From Mucilaginibacter sp. (GTDB lineage: Bacteria > Bacteroidota > Bacteroidia > Sphingobacteriales > Sphingobacteriaceae): a stretch of DNA of 64,000 bases. The DNA lies in the NCBI GenBank assembly GCA_028288025.1, contig JAQBOM010000004.1, positions 124,001 through 188,000 on the forward strand. Direction: 5' to 3'. The notes under the pieces are model-generated. The model had not been told where the DNA came from. It saw nothing but the letters and a program-made list of their open reading frames with translations, and made no database searches. Positions 45,848 to 54,992 of this stretch are shown here, piece after piece; the stretch's first letter is position 1, and the number at the start of each line of letters is the position of its first letter. Position numbers and translations under genes: made by a program.

Positions 45848-47962
45848 CTATTTCAACAGAGTATATGCAAGCAAACTTGCAGTATAAGCCAGTACAGCCA
45901 TATACGCGAATTGAATAGCCGGCCAGCGCCAGTTTTTTGTTTCGCGATACACCACTGCTACGGTGCTGGCACATTGCATAGCAAATGCATAAAACATCAT
46001 CAGCGAAAACGCAACGGCAAGAGAAAATACGGGTTTTCCCGTTTCCGGATTTATTGCCGATTTCATTTTTTTCTGCACGGTTTCCATTTTCTCGGCACTG
46101 CCTTCAACGCTGTAAATGGTTGCCATGGTGCCTACAAAAACTTCGCGCGCGGCAAAGGAGGTTATCAGCGCAATGCCAATTTTCCAATCGAACCCTAAAG
46201 GTTTAATTACAGGTTCTATGACGTGGCCAAGTACGCCGGCGTAAGAGTTCTCCAGCTTTTCAGACCTGATGGTCCGGTTAAGTGCATCGGGTTTCAGCTT
46301 TTGTGTGTATTGCGGCTGTTGGTATTTTTGTTCTATCTGCTTAAACCGGTCGCCAGGTCCGTATGACGCTAAAACCCATAATATTACCGAAATAGCAATG
46401 ATCACCTTCCCGGCCTGTAAAACGAAGGTTTTTACACGTTCGTACATCGAATAAGCCACATTGTTCCAGCGGGGCATGCGGTAAACCGGGAGCTCCATTA
46501 TAAAGTACCCGCGCTCGCGGCCCTTTAATATCAGCTTGAATACGAACGCGACAACGATAGCGGATATCAAACTGAACACATACATCCCCGTAAGGGCCAA
46601 ACCCTGCATATTGAATAGCCACCACACATTGCGATTGGGAACCACCAGGCTAATGAGCAAAACATATATCGGCAAGCGGGCCGAACACGTAACCAGGGGC
46701 GTAACCATAATAGTGATCATCCGGTCCTTCCAGTTTTCAATGGTGCGGGTACTCATGATGGAGGGCACCGCGCATGCAAACCCGCCAATAAGCGGAACAA
46801 CCGATTTGCCGTTAAGGCCTACTTTGCGCATCAGTTTATCCATCATAAATGTTACCCGCGACATATAGCCCGTATCTTCCAGTATCGAGATAAACGCGAA
46901 CAGGATAGCTATTTGGGGAATAAATACCATCACCCCGCTTAATCCGCCGATAACGCCATCAACCAGCAAACCTGTCAGCGGGCCGGCCGGTAAAAATTGA
47001 TGCAGCATGTTTTGTATCCACACAAACAGATCAGCTATCAGCTCCATCGGGTATGCCGACCAGGCGAAAATAGACTGGAACATGAATAACAGAATGCCAA
47101 AAAAGATAACAAAGCCGAATACTTTGTGCGTTAATATTTTATCGATTTTGTTGCTTGATGTTTCGTCACGCGCGGTTTCGGGTACCTTTACCGTATCATA
47201 AAGCAGGTCGTTAATAAAATTATAACGGGCAATGGTTTCAGCAGCCTGCGCTTTTTGGGAGTGGAATGAAAACTCTTTTTCTACCTCTTCAATACGTTCG
47301 CTTTCGGCAGGCGATATAAAATGTATGGTTTCGTGCTGGTGCGCGAGCTGCAGGGCATAATATGGATTATCAAGGTTTAGATCCTTGCTTATCTGGCCGA
47401 TCAATCCGGGTGCGATAGCTTCAACATCGATAGAATCTTCCTGTAGTGCTATTTTATTGGCGAAGTTTATGGCAGCTTTTAATTTGTCGATGCCTTCTTT
47501 TTTCCTTGCAGAGATCGGTACAACCGGCACGCCCAGCTTTTTTGCAAAGAGATCAACGTTAATGTATATACCGGCCTTATCCGCAAGGTCGATCATGTTT
47601 AATGCTATGATCACAGGGATCTTTAAGTCAGCAATTTGGGTATAAAGCAGTAAATTTCTCTTTAAGTTACTCGCATCCAGCACGACGACAACAAGGTCGG
47701 GTTTGTGTGGGTTTGACTGATCTGCAAGTACGGAGAATACAATGGATTCGTCCTGGCTTTTGGGATAAAGGCTGTATGTGCCGGGCAGATCGATTATTTC
47801 GGCCACACGGCCGTCGGGCAAAGGGCAATAGCCGGTTTTTTTGTCGACCGTAACACCCGGAAAATTTCCTATTTTTTGATTTAACCCGGTTAGTAAATTG
47901 AAGAGGGTGGATTTACCGGTGTTTGGATTGCCTGCAAGCGCAACTTTTATATCGGCTTTCAA
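45848..47962 (-). CDS. feoB: Ferrous iron transporter FeoB
   Basis: The 704-residue protein imports Fe(II) across the inner membrane. The N-terminal G domain has G1 GNPNTGKS (11-18), G3 DLPGTYSL and G4 NMID, followed by a helical guanine-dissociation-inhibitor-like region, then about ten membrane segments with two gate repeats (GGLSGVMVFIPQIAILFAF, FAAREVFVGTMATIYS). No other start than TTG at 47962 is possible, because an in-frame stop lies two codons upstream and the G1 loop begins at residue 11. It follows feoA by 8 bp. The intergenic region after its stop (45737-45847) is purine-rich with AAAGGTAAAAGGTAAA repeats. Confidence 0.97.
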   Translation of the reverse strand: MKADIKVALAGNPNTGKSTLFNLLTGLNQKIGNFPGVTVDKKTGYCPLPDGRVAEIIDLPGTYSLYPKSQDESIVFSVLADQSNPHKPDLVVVVLDASNLKRNLLLYTQIADLKIPVIIALNMIDLADKAGIYINVDLFAKKLGVPVVPISARKKEGIDKLKAAINFANKIALQEDSIDVEAIAPGLIGQISKDLNLDNPYYALQLAHQHETIHFISPAESERIEEVEKEFSFHSQKAQAAETIARYNFINDLLYDTVKVPETARDETSSNKIDKILTHKVFGFVIFFGILLFMFQSIFAWSAYPMELIADLFVWIQNMLHQFLPAGPLTGLLVDGVIGGLSGVMVFIPQIAILFAFISILEDTGYMSRVTFMMDKLMRKVGLNGKSVVPLIGGFACAVPSIMSTRTIENWKDRMITIMVTPLVTCSARLPIYVLLISLVVPNRNVWWLFNMQGLALTGMYVFSLISAIVVAFVFKLILKGRERGYFIMELPVYRMPRWNNVAYSMYERVKTFVLQAGKVIIAISVILWVLASYGPGDRFKQIEQKYQQPQYTQKLKPDALNRTIRSEKLENSYAGVLGHVIEPVIKPLGFDWKIGIALITSFAAREVFVGTMATIYSVEGSAEKMETVQKKMKSAINPETGKPVFSLAVAFSLMMFYAFAMQCASTVAVVYRETKNWRWPAIQFAYMAVLAYTASLLAYTLLK

Positions 47963-47970
47963 TGTTTAAA

Positions 47971-48186
47971 CTATTGCAAAATAATGGTAGAGGCTTCAAA
48001 TTTGCGTAAGCTTAACTGGTATCCGGCTACATTGATAGCTATCGGATCGCCAAGCGGGGCGATACGCGAAACGGTAACCTCTTCACCGGGCAAGCATCCC
48101 ATTTCCATCAATTTTACTGACATTTCAAGGTCTGTAAACTCTTTTACAATTCCAATTTCGCCGACTTCTAGTTGTGAAAGCTTCAT
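47971..48186 (-). CDS. feoA: FeoA, SH3-like partner of FeoB
   Basis: The 71-residue protein is a single SH3-like FeoA domain: MKLSQLEVGEIGIVKEF, LMEMGCLPGEEVTVSRIAPLGDPIAINVAGYQLSLRK (in parts). FeoA binds the cytoplasmic side of FeoB and is needed for efficient Fe(II) uptake. Promoter elements for the operon are visible upstream at 48205-48236, with an FNR/CRP-like palindrome at 48246-48259. Confidence 0.95.
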   Translation of the reverse strand: MKLSQLEVGEIGIVKEFTDLEMSVKLMEMGCLPGEEVTVSRIAPLGDPIAINVAGYQLSLRKFEASTIILQ

Positions 48187-48204
48187 ATTTGATTAAACTT
48201 AGGC

Positions 48205-48236
48205 CAAATGTAAAGCTTATTTATATTAAATCCAAA
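48205..48236 (-). promoter_or_regulatory. Canonical Bacteroidota promoter of feoAB
   Basis: On the minus strand TTTG (48236-48233) is followed after exactly 20 nt by TACATTTG (48212-48205), an exact match to TTTG-N19-21-TAnnTTTG. The start would lie near 48198, giving a leader of only about 12 nt before the feoA ATG at 48186. Confidence 0.75.
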
Positions 48237-48245
48237 TAAGGTTAA

Positions 48246-48259
48246 GTGATATAAATCAC
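48246..48259. promoter_or_regulatory. FNR/CRP-like palindrome GTGAT-ATAA-ATCAC upstream of feoAB
   Basis: Arms GTGAT and ATCAC with a 4-bp spacer match the TGAT-N4-ATCA core shared by FNR/CRP-family sites. It lies about 10 bp upstream of the -33 element. In several bacteria feo is activated by FNR when oxygen is low, so an oxygen or redox regulator is plausible. One site, no second copy seen. Confidence 0.5.
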
Positions 48260-48287
48260 CTTTCCGTTGAATTCGCGTCATTTTTTA

Positions 48288-48431
48288 TTAGCAGAAATTA
48301 CTGCGGTTTGCCGACAAACCTGTCTTAACTTTTCCAAAATGCGGGCAATTGCAGCTTTTGTGAAAAATGCCGCATGATGAAAGGGTGATTAGCCCTAACA
48401 GCGCGATAATTTTTAATTTATTTTTTATCAT
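48288..48431 (-). CDS. 47-residue lipoprotein with Cys-rich CNCP motif
   Basis: This short gene begins with ATG at 48431, overlapping the last 14 nt of the VanZ gene, and stops at 48288. The product MIKNKLKIIALLGLITLSSC-G has a good lipoprotein signal with lipobox LSSC (Cys 20), then HKSCNCPHFGKVKTG and ends in a terminal Cys (C47). Four cysteines in a mature part of 28 residues suggest metal binding or disulphide linkage. The overlap with vanZ implies translational coupling. I recall small CxCP lipoproteins next to VanZ-like genes in other Bacteroidota, but did not search. Confidence 0.75.
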   Translation of the reverse strand: MIKNKLKIIALLGLITLSSCGIFHKSCNCPHFGKVKTGLSANRSNFC

Positions 48432-48813
48432 AACTCATTGCATAAACGACCACCGAAACACTAAACGCTCCCATCATTGCGCCAATTGAATCGGCAAATA
48501 AGTCGGCCCAATCGCCTGTCCGCCAGGTAAAAACGTAGTTTTGTAATAACTCAATAATACCCCCGTATAGTATAGCGAATATGGTAAATATTATTATCGA
48601 TTTATACGATAGCGACCGGGATAATTGTTGCCTGATCGAACCATAGCAATAAAACACAACCAGCACAAAAAAGAAGCCGCAATGAACCAGTTTATCGAAG
48701 CCCGGGAAAAACAATGGCGAATTTCCCGCATTGCCCAATTTAGCGGTGCACATTACAAAAATAAATAAGGCCCACAAAATAGCGGGCCCGTAATATTTAA
48801 ATGCGGGGCTCAT
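48418..48813 (-). CDS. VanZ family membrane protein
   Basis: The 131-residue protein has four membrane helices and the VanZ family signature: an early FVMCTAKLG, DKLVHCGFFFVLVVFYCY (helix two), GGIIELLQNYVFTWRTGDWADLFADSIGAMMG. VanZ homologues affect low-level teicoplanin resistance or cell-surface processes, and most are unassigned. Its start overlaps the gcvH stop by 1 nt and its stop overlaps the small lipoprotein start by 14 nt, so the three genes form one tightly coupled unit, gcvH-vanZ-lipoprotein. Confidence 0.88.
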   Translation of the reverse strand: MSPAFKYYGPAILWALFIFVMCTAKLGNAGNSPLFFPGFDKLVHCGFFFVLVVFYCYGSIRQQLSRSLSYKSIIIFTIFAILYGGIIELLQNYVFTWRTGDWADLFADSIGAMMGAFSVSVVVYAMSYDKK

Positions 48814-49193
48814 TAAACGCCGATCAATGATTTATAGCTGTCGGCAGATAATAAACCGCTCAATTCTGCATCATCAGCCACAGTGATCCTCACCATCCAG
48901 CCATCGCCATAAGGCTCGGTATTAACCAGCTCTGGCTTGTTATCAAGCGCCGGGTTAACTTCAGTTATAGTACCGGTAACCGGCATAAAAAGGTCGGATA
49001 CAGTTTTTACTGCTTCAACAGTTCCAAAAACCTCGTCTTTGGCAATTTCCTTTCCTATCGCCGTAATATCGATATAAACGATATCGCCCAATTCGCGTTG
49101 TGCAAATTCGGTAATGCCTATATAGGCATCGCCGCCTTCAACTCTTATCCATTCGTGGTCCTTGGTGTACTTTAGTTCAGCCGGAAAATTCAT
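48813..49193 (-). CDS. gcvH: Glycine cleavage system H protein
   Basis: The 126-residue protein (ATG at 49193) carries the lipoyl arm of glycine cleavage, shuttling the aminomethyl group between P, T and L proteins. Signatures are [32 protein letters not shown] and [19 protein letters not shown] with the lipoylated Lys in EAVKTVSD. The family-typical start MNFPAELKY argues against the seven extra residues of the frame opening at 49214. The other glycine cleavage genes are not in the window. Confidence 0.96.
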   Translation of the reverse strand: MNFPAELKYTKDHEWIRVEGGDAYIGITEFAQRELGDIVYIDITAIGKEIAKDEVFGTVEAVKTVSDLFMPVTGTITEVNPALDNKPELVNTEPYGDGWMVRITVADDAELSGLLSADSYKSLIGV

Positions 49194-49336
49194 ATTTTTT
49201 TGATTTGTGGTCAAAAATAATAAAACTTTAAGCTAACGCAATAAATAACACTATATTAACTGGCAGAACCTTTTGTACGTATAAAAACTAAATAAAAGAT
49301 AATCTGTTAATAATGTCCACACAAAAACAAATCGTT

Positions 49337-49921
49337 ATGAAAAAGTTAAGCATATTGATCGTATTAGCCGCATGGGTACTCCCGGCATGCAACAGCAATA
49401 CAAAAAGCAATAGTAGCGCGACCACCGACAGTGCTGCCAAAGATAATACAGTGGTGAAGGACACTTCAACAAAAATGGTCACCACTCCCGAGAAGGAAGA
49501 TGTGGATTTTGTAGCCGAAGCGGCCAGCGGCGGTATGACGGAAGTTGAACTGGGTAAACTGGCACAAGAAAAAGCACAAAACGCGCGTGTGAAAAAGTTT
49601 GGCGCCATGATGGTTATGGATCACTCAAAAGCCAATGATAAACTGGCCGCGCTGGCAAAAACTAAAAAGATCGCTTTGCCAACCGGGCCAAACGCGAGCG
49701 ACCAGAAAGTTATTGATAAATTAAGTAAACTATCGGGTAAGGATTTTGACAAGGCTTATGTTGACGACATGATCGATGATCATAAAAACGATATCAAAGC
49801 ATTTGATAATGCAACAAAAAATTGCAAGGACCCGGATATAAAAGCTTTTGCCACCAAAACATTGCCTGTGTTAAAAGCGCACCTGGATGCGATTAATGCG
49901 GTTCATGACAGCATGAAATAA
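49337..49921 (+). CDS. DUF4142 lipoprotein (ferritin-like fold)
   Basis: The 194-residue product (ATG at 49337) has a lipoprotein signal with VLPAC as lipobox, a Ser/Thr-rich linker (about 22-50) and a four-helix DUF4142 domain (about 55-190): DFVAEAASGGMTEVELGKLA, VKKFGAMMVMDHSKANDKLA and DDMIDDHKNDIKAFDNATK. The DHSKAN and DHKND motifs resemble metal ligands of ferritin-like proteins. DUF4142 proteins are common in stress operons, but the enzymatic role is not known. Promoter lies in the 143-bp divergent gap to gcvH. Confidence 0.88.
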   Translation: MKKLSILIVLAAWVLPACNSNTKSNSSATTDSAAKDNTVVKDTSTKMVTTPEKEDVDFVAEAASGGMTEVELGKLAQEKAQNARVKKFGAMMVMDHSKANDKLAALAKTKKIALPTGPNASDQKVIDKLSKLSGKDFDKAYVDDMIDDHKNDIKAFDNATKNCKDPDIKAFATKTLPVLKAHLDAINAVHDSMK

Positions 49922-50082
49922 ATTCGCTAAACGTGATCCTTCAATTTATCCTTCGTTGTTTCTATCCAACAAGATGGAAATAATGAGGGAATTTTTTTGA
50001 TATTCATGATTTGTTGTGCCGTAATAACTTGCATTGAACATTTGTTGGCATTATGTGTTATATAGTGGCCTCACTTTATTAA

Positions 50083-53000
50083 ATGAAGAAACTAATCTGT
50101 TTACCCCTCGTCATTCTGTCTTTTTTTGTTCATGCTCAGGATAACATTCGTTCCCGCATTATATTAATAGGCGATGCCGGGGAATATGGTGCGAGGCAGG
50201 GTGGCGTGATCACGCATGCTGCGGCGCATATTCTTAAAAATAAAACCACCGTATTTTATCTTGGCGACAATGTTTATCCCATAGGCATGGGCCTGCCTGG
50301 GAGCAGAGAAGAGGAGGAGACAAAAAAAATTCTGCAATCGCAATACCAGCCGATGCGCGCCGGCGGGGCCAGGGTTTACTTTGTACCCGGCAATCACGAC
50401 TGGGACCGGATGGGGCCGAAAGGGCTGGCCAAAATTAAACGGCAATGGGAATACCTGGACGAACAGCGCGATTCGTTATTAAGAGAGGTACCAGCAAATG
50501 GCTGCCCCGACCCGACCGAAATAAATATTTCGGATAACGTAGTGGTCATCGCTTTTGATTCAGAATGGTGGCTTTATATCTACAATAAAGACAACCCTGA
50601 TGCTGATTGTGATTGTAAAACCAATGCCGAGATCATTCACCGGTTTGACGAGCTTTTATATAAAAACAGGAACAAGGTAATTATCATTGCCCATCACCAT
50701 CCGTTTGATTCATACGGGCACCATGGCGGCAGCTATATCTGGCAGGATTATATTTTCCCGCTCACGTCCGTTAAAAGCAGTTTATACGTCCCGTTACCAG
50801 GCCTCGGATTGTTATATCCTTTTTTAAGGAGTGCATTTCCCATTCCTGAAGATCATGGCAATCCATTGTATAAAAACATGATCAGTGGGATTAACGGTGT
50901 TTTTGATATCGACCCGAATGTGATCCATGTATCAGGGCATGAGCACGGGCTGCAGTTTATTAAAAACAAAACCGGCATACAAGTGGTAAGCGGCGCCGGG
51001 GCAAAAGGGGCGGTGGTGCGAAAAGGTAAAAATGCGCTATTTGCACAGACAGTACCCGGTTATGTAATAATGGACGAAATGGCCGATAAAAGCATCCGCT
51101 TTACTTACTACGGTAACACGGATACGACTTTCAAAGAGTTATTTACCTACACCAAGCCGTATGTGTCTATCAAAATCCCGGTTGAGCATTATGATGTGAT
51201 TAAAGGCGACAGTATTACGGTTAGAGCGCACCCATCGTTTGACTCGGTTGGTAAATTGCACAGGTTATTATACGGCGCAAATTACCGGAAGGAGTGGGCT
51301 GCTCCTGCCAAAGTACCTGTTATAAAAATATCAACCTATAAAGGCGGGTTAAAACCGGTAAGATTCGGCGGCGCGCACCAAACAAGCTCATTGTTATTGA
51401 GAGATGCTGACGGTAAGGAATACGTGATGAGCAGCATTGAGAAATACCCGCTCATTGTTTTACCCGAAGCCATACGGCAAACCTTTGCCGAATCGTGGTT
51501 AAAGGACGCCATGTCCGGCCAGCACCCGTATGGCGCAATGATCACTAGTGTACTTGCGGAGGCTGTAAAGGTAAAACATACCAGCCCGATTATCGGATGG
51601 GTGGCCCCGGATATAAAGCTGGGCTATTATGAGAAGGACTTTGCCGGAAAAATTTGCCTGCTGGAAGAACGGGAGCCGGGTGATAGCTCGATCAATACCG
51701 GTAATATGCTACGCCAGTTGGATAAAGATAACAGTGTTCACATCGACAGCGCCGAATTTTTCAGGGCGCGGCTGCTTGACTGGTTCCTGGGCGATTGGGA
51801 TGAACACGAAGACCGCTGGCGCTGGCAGGCCACACGGCGCGGAGGAAATAAATATTATTCGGCAGTGCCACATGACAGGTCGGAAACTTTCTATATCAAT
51901 GAAGGCTTTATCCCCGAAATGGCCTCCAAGCCGTGGGTTGCACGATATTTACAGGGCTATGATGCACCGCCTCAAACCATTAATGGGTTTTACTTAAATG
52001 ACCATACCCTAAACGCCAGGTTCTTAACACAGATAGGTTACGACCAGTGGATGAAAATAACGCGCGATTTTGTTGCGGCCTTATCCGACGATGTACTCGA
52101 ACAGTCGCTGAGGCGCCTGCCGCTTTCCATTTACCGCCTAAGCCATGACAAGTTATTGAGGCTTATGAAGCAGCGGCGCGACCAGATGGTAAAGGCCTCC
52201 GAAATTTATTACAAGTTTTTTAACCGGCGCGTGGATATCAAAGCGTCGGATAAAAGTGAATATTTTACGGCTAAGGATACATTGAACGGCGGCCTGGTTA
52301 TTCGTATCAGCAAATTGCCGGCGACGAAAACGCGGAGCATTTTATTTACCAGGGTTTTTGACCCGGCCGTTACTAAAGAGATACGTCTTTACGTGGCCAA
52401 AGGCGACGACAGCATTATGGTCGATAAAATAAAATCGCCAATCGTATTAAGGATCATCGGTGGTAACGGGCACAAAACTTATAATATATCCAATGCAAAC
52501 GGGAGGGTAAACGTATATGAAAAGATCGGCACGGCCTCGTTCACCGGGGATGCGCAAAACAAAGTCGAAAAGCATTTAACCGACGACTCATTAAATGTAG
52601 CCTATATACCTACCAACCCATATCACACGCTGATCCCGCAGTTTAAAACGGGATACAATGTTGATGATGGCTTTTATTTTGACGCGGGCCTTAGGTTTGT
52701 GCATAATGGTTTTCGCAAAACGCCGTCGTACACACAGCAATTGAATGTTGGCCATTCCTATCGAAACGATGTTACGCATATCGCTTATAATGGCGCCTGG
52801 ATACAGGTTGCCGGTAAAGGCGATATTGAGGTACAGGCCGATGGCTACCTGCCAAACAGCATTAACTTTTTTGGCCGGGGCAATCAAACAACCTATAATA
52901 AAAGCATCGACGAAAACTATTACCGCTTTAGGTTTAAATTGATCAATGCCGACGCTTATGTACGCTTCCAAAACTTTGCCGGTACCACCAGTATCAGGAT

Positions 53001-53673
53001 AGGGCCTTCGATACAATATTATAGTTATATAGACGACAACCGGCCGCACCTGGTTAATAACAATATGCTGATGCACACATACGACAGCACTACGGTTAAT
53101 AAAGATAAGATGCACGCGGGCCTGGTGGTGACCTATATTGACGATAAGCGAAACAACAAGTTATTGCCCGAATGGGGTGTTTACGTGCGGGCAACCATAA
53201 AGGGATATGCAGGATTGAACGGCTATTCGAAGTCCTTCCTCCAGATCATTCCGGAGGCAATATTATATACCAGTGTCGACCCTGCTTCAAAACTGGTTAT
53301 TTCCGAGCGAATGAGCGGAGGGATCACTGTTGGGAAAACAACATCGTACCAATCTTTATTTTTAGGGGGCGAGACCAACCTGATCGGCTTTAGACAGAAC
53401 CGTTTTGCCGGGCAACAAATGATGTTTAATAACCTCGATGCAAGGTTAAAGCTGGGCGACCTTTTCTCCTATATCTTACCGGGTCAATTTGGAATTAATG
53501 GTTTCTACGATATTGGCCGGGTTTGGGTAAAACGGGAAAATTCGGGCACATGGCATAACGGCTTTGGGACAGGCGTTTATTTCTCGCCATCCGATATGGC
53601 TTTGCTGCAAATTAAAGAAGGTTACTCCAGTGAGGGCTTTTATACGTACGTCAATTTTAGTTTAACTTTTTAG
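50083..53673 (+). CDS. Outer-membrane protein with phosphoesterase, kinase-like and barrel parts
   Basis: The 1196-residue protein has a signal peptide (1-18), a calcineurin-like phosphoesterase domain (about 25-310: GDAGE with D31, LGDNVYP, PGNHDW, AHHHPFDSYG, SGHEHGLQ), a middle region (about 400-720) and a C-terminal outer-membrane barrel (about 860-1196, ending NFSLTF). The middle region contains LDWFLGDWDEHEDRWRW (D571, D573, H575) and PHDRSETF (D598), which resemble the catalytic loop and metal Asp of FAM20/HipA-like kinases (known family pattern G-x-x-D-R-H). I infer a kinase-like fold; the Arg is replaced by Glu574, so activity is uncertain. Followed by a YaiO gene after 69 bp. Confidence 0.85.
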   Translation: MKKLICLPLVILSFFVHAQDNIRSRIILIGDAGEYGARQGGVITHAAAHILKNKTTVFYLGDNVYPIGMGLPGSREEEETKKILQSQYQPMRAGGARVYFVPGNHDWDRMGPKGLAKIKRQWEYLDEQRDSLLREVPANGCPDPTEINISDNVVVIAFDSEWWLYIYNKDNPDADCDCKTNAEIIHRFDELLYKNRNKVIIIAHHHPFDSYGHHGGSYIWQDYIFPLTSVKSSLYVPLPGLGLLYPFLRSAFPIPEDHGNPLYKNMISGINGVFDIDPNVIHVSGHEHGLQFIKNKTGIQVVSGAGAKGAVVRKGKNALFAQTVPGYVIMDEMADKSIRFTYYGNTDTTFKELFTYTKPYVSIKIPVEHYDVIKGDSITVRAHPSFDSVGKLHRLLYGANYRKEWAAPAKVPVIKISTYKGGLKPVRFGGAHQTSSLLLRDADGKEYVMSSIEKYPLIVLPEAIRQTFAESWLKDAMSGQHPYGAMITSVLAEAVKVKHTSPIIGWVAPDIKLGYYEKDFAGKICLLEEREPGDSSINTGNMLRQLDKDNSVHIDSAEFFRARLLDWFLGDWDEHEDRWRWQATRRGGNKYYSAVPHDRSETFYINEGFIPEMASKPWVARYLQGYDAPPQTINGFYLNDHTLNARFLTQIGYDQWMKITRDFVAALSDDVLEQSLRRLPLSIYRLSHDKLLRLMKQRRDQMVKASEIYYKFFNRRVDIKASDKSEYFTAKDTLNGGLVIRISKLPATKTRSILFTRVFDPAVTKEIRLYVAKGDDSIMVDKIKSPIVLRIIGGNGHKTYNISNANGRVNVYEKIGTASFTGDAQNKVEKHLTDDSLNVAYIPTNPYHTLIPQFKTGYNVDDGFYFDAGLRFVHNGFRKTPSYTQQLNVGHSYRNDVTHIAYNGAWIQVAGKGDIEVQADGYLPNSINFFGRGNQTTYNKSIDENYYRFRFKLINADAYVRFQNFAGTTSIRIGPSIQYYSYIDDNRPHLVNNNMLMHTYDSTTVNKDKMHAGLVVTYIDDKRNNKLLPEWGVYVRATIKGYAGLNGYSKSFLQIIPEAILYTSVDPASKLVISERMSGGITVGKTTSYQSLFLGGETNLIGFRQNRFAGQQMMFNNLDARLKLGDLFSYILPGQFGINGFYDIGRVWVKRENSGTWHNGFGTGVYFSPSDMALLQIKEGYSSEGFYTYVNFSLTF

Positions 53674-53742
53674 TTAAAACAGTCTGCAAATATTAGTAAG
53701 TTGCATAGGTTGCTTGCGTTGAACAAACAATCGTGCAGTTTT

Positions 53743-54987
53743 ATGAGTCGTAAAGTTTATCTAGCCATTTTTTTCCTTGTCTTTACTTTTGATTGGGCCC
53801 GGGCGCAAAATATACCTTCACCGGATGATTTGTTGAAGCAAGCACATACCGTTGCGTTCGACCAGAAAAATTATCCTTTGGCTATCAGTTTAATGAAGCA
53901 GGCTATAGCTAAAAGTCCGGATTATTCCGACCTCCACATTTTTTTAGGGCGTTTGTATACCTGGACTGACAAATTAGATAGCGCGCGCGCGGAATTTACT
54001 TTTGTTTTAAATAAACATCCTGATTACGAGGATGCCTCGCTGGCTTTTGGCAGCCTGGAATATTGGAATAACAATTCGGAGAAGGCTTTGCGGTATACAG
54101 AAGACGGTTTAAAATATCACCCTCGGTCAAACGACTTATTATTTTTAAAAGCCAGGATACTGCATGGTTTGCGCAAGGATCGTGAGGCAAATATTATTTT
54201 GAATAACATTATCAAAGCTGACCCAAAAAATGCGGTAGTAAGGGCGTTTGCCGACAAGATCAGCGACAAGTCGGCAAACAATAAGATCGGGATAAGTTAT
54301 GACTATATTTATTTTGACAAACAGTTTAATACACCCTGGCACCTGGCCGAAGTAGATTATACCAGGCAAACCCCTTTAGGCTCCATAAGCGGAATTTTGA
54401 ATTATGCAAACCGATTCAACTCAAATGGGTTGCAGTACGAAGTTGATGCCTATCCACATATTTCGCGGGTTTTTTATGCGTATGTAAGCGGCGCTTATTC
54501 CGGCAATGAGGGCGTATTCCCAAAATACCGGTCGGGGTTTTCGTTATATGCTAATTTACCGAAGAGTTTTGAAGGCGAACTGGGTTTCAGGTATTTATAC
54601 TTTACCGGCGCAACTTGGCTGTATACCGCATCGCTCGGAAAGTATTATAAGGACTTCCGGTTTAACCTGCGTACCTATCTTACCCCGTCGAATAGCTCAA
54701 TCTCGCAGTCATACAACTTCAATGTCCGTTATTATACCGGCGGTACTGACGATTATTTTTCGTTTAGCATCGGCACAGGTATTTCGCCGGATGACCCGCG
54801 CAACATCATATTGCTTAATAACGGCAATAATTATAAGCTGCGGTCGAATAATATATCAGCAGGTTACAGGCACACGATAAAGCAAAACATAATATTTATT
54901 AATGCCAGTCTCGATAACCAGGAATATCAATTTCAAACACGCGGTAACCAGTTGGATATAGGCATAGGTTACCAGAGAAAGTTTTGA
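53743..54987 (+). CDS. TPR protein with YaiO-type outer-membrane barrel
   Basis: With the start at 53743 the product is 414 residues: a signal peptide (MSRKVYLAIFFLVFTFDWARA-Q), TPR repeats (about 25-185, PDYSDLHIFLGRLYTWTDKLDSA, quoted in part) and a YaiO-like outer-membrane beta-barrel (about 195-414, ending GIGYQRKF). The TTG at 53701 also opens the frame but leads with no signal-like start. TPR-YaiO proteins, like PgaA, can guide polysaccharide through the outer membrane. The next gene starts 5 bp after its stop, so they are cotranscribed. Confidence 0.88.
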   Translation: MSRKVYLAIFFLVFTFDWARAQNIPSPDDLLKQAHTVAFDQKNYPLAISLMKQAIAKSPDYSDLHIFLGRLYTWTDKLDSARAEFTFVLNKHPDYEDASLAFGSLEYWNNNSEKALRYTEDGLKYHPRSNDLLFLKARILHGLRKDREANIILNNIIKADPKNAVVRAFADKISDKSANNKIGISYDYIYFDKQFNTPWHLAEVDYTRQTPLGSISGILNYANRFNSNGLQYEVDAYPHISRVFYAYVSGAYSGNEGVFPKYRSGFSLYANLPKSFEGELGFRYLYFTGATWLYTASLGKYYKDFRFNLRTYLTPSNSSISQSYNFNVRYYTGGTDDYFSFSIGTGISPDDPRNIILLNNGNNYKLRSNNISAGYRHTIKQNIIFINASLDNQEYQFQTRGNQLDIGIGYQRKF

Positions 54988-54992
54988 TTGAA

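Noticed and set aside
48031..48046. GATAGCTATCGG inside feoA, like the palindromes at 13803 and 13866
   Set aside because: It encodes conserved FeoA residues in frame and is not part of a longer palindrome; treated as chance.
52591..53115. 174-codon minus-strand frame opposite the phosphoesterase-barrel gene
   Set aside because: It is antisense to the barrel region, where alternating codons give long shadow frames.
53701..53742. TTG start giving a 14-residue N-terminal extension of the YaiO protein
   Set aside because: The ATG at 53743 begins a normal signal peptide; the extension would disrupt it.
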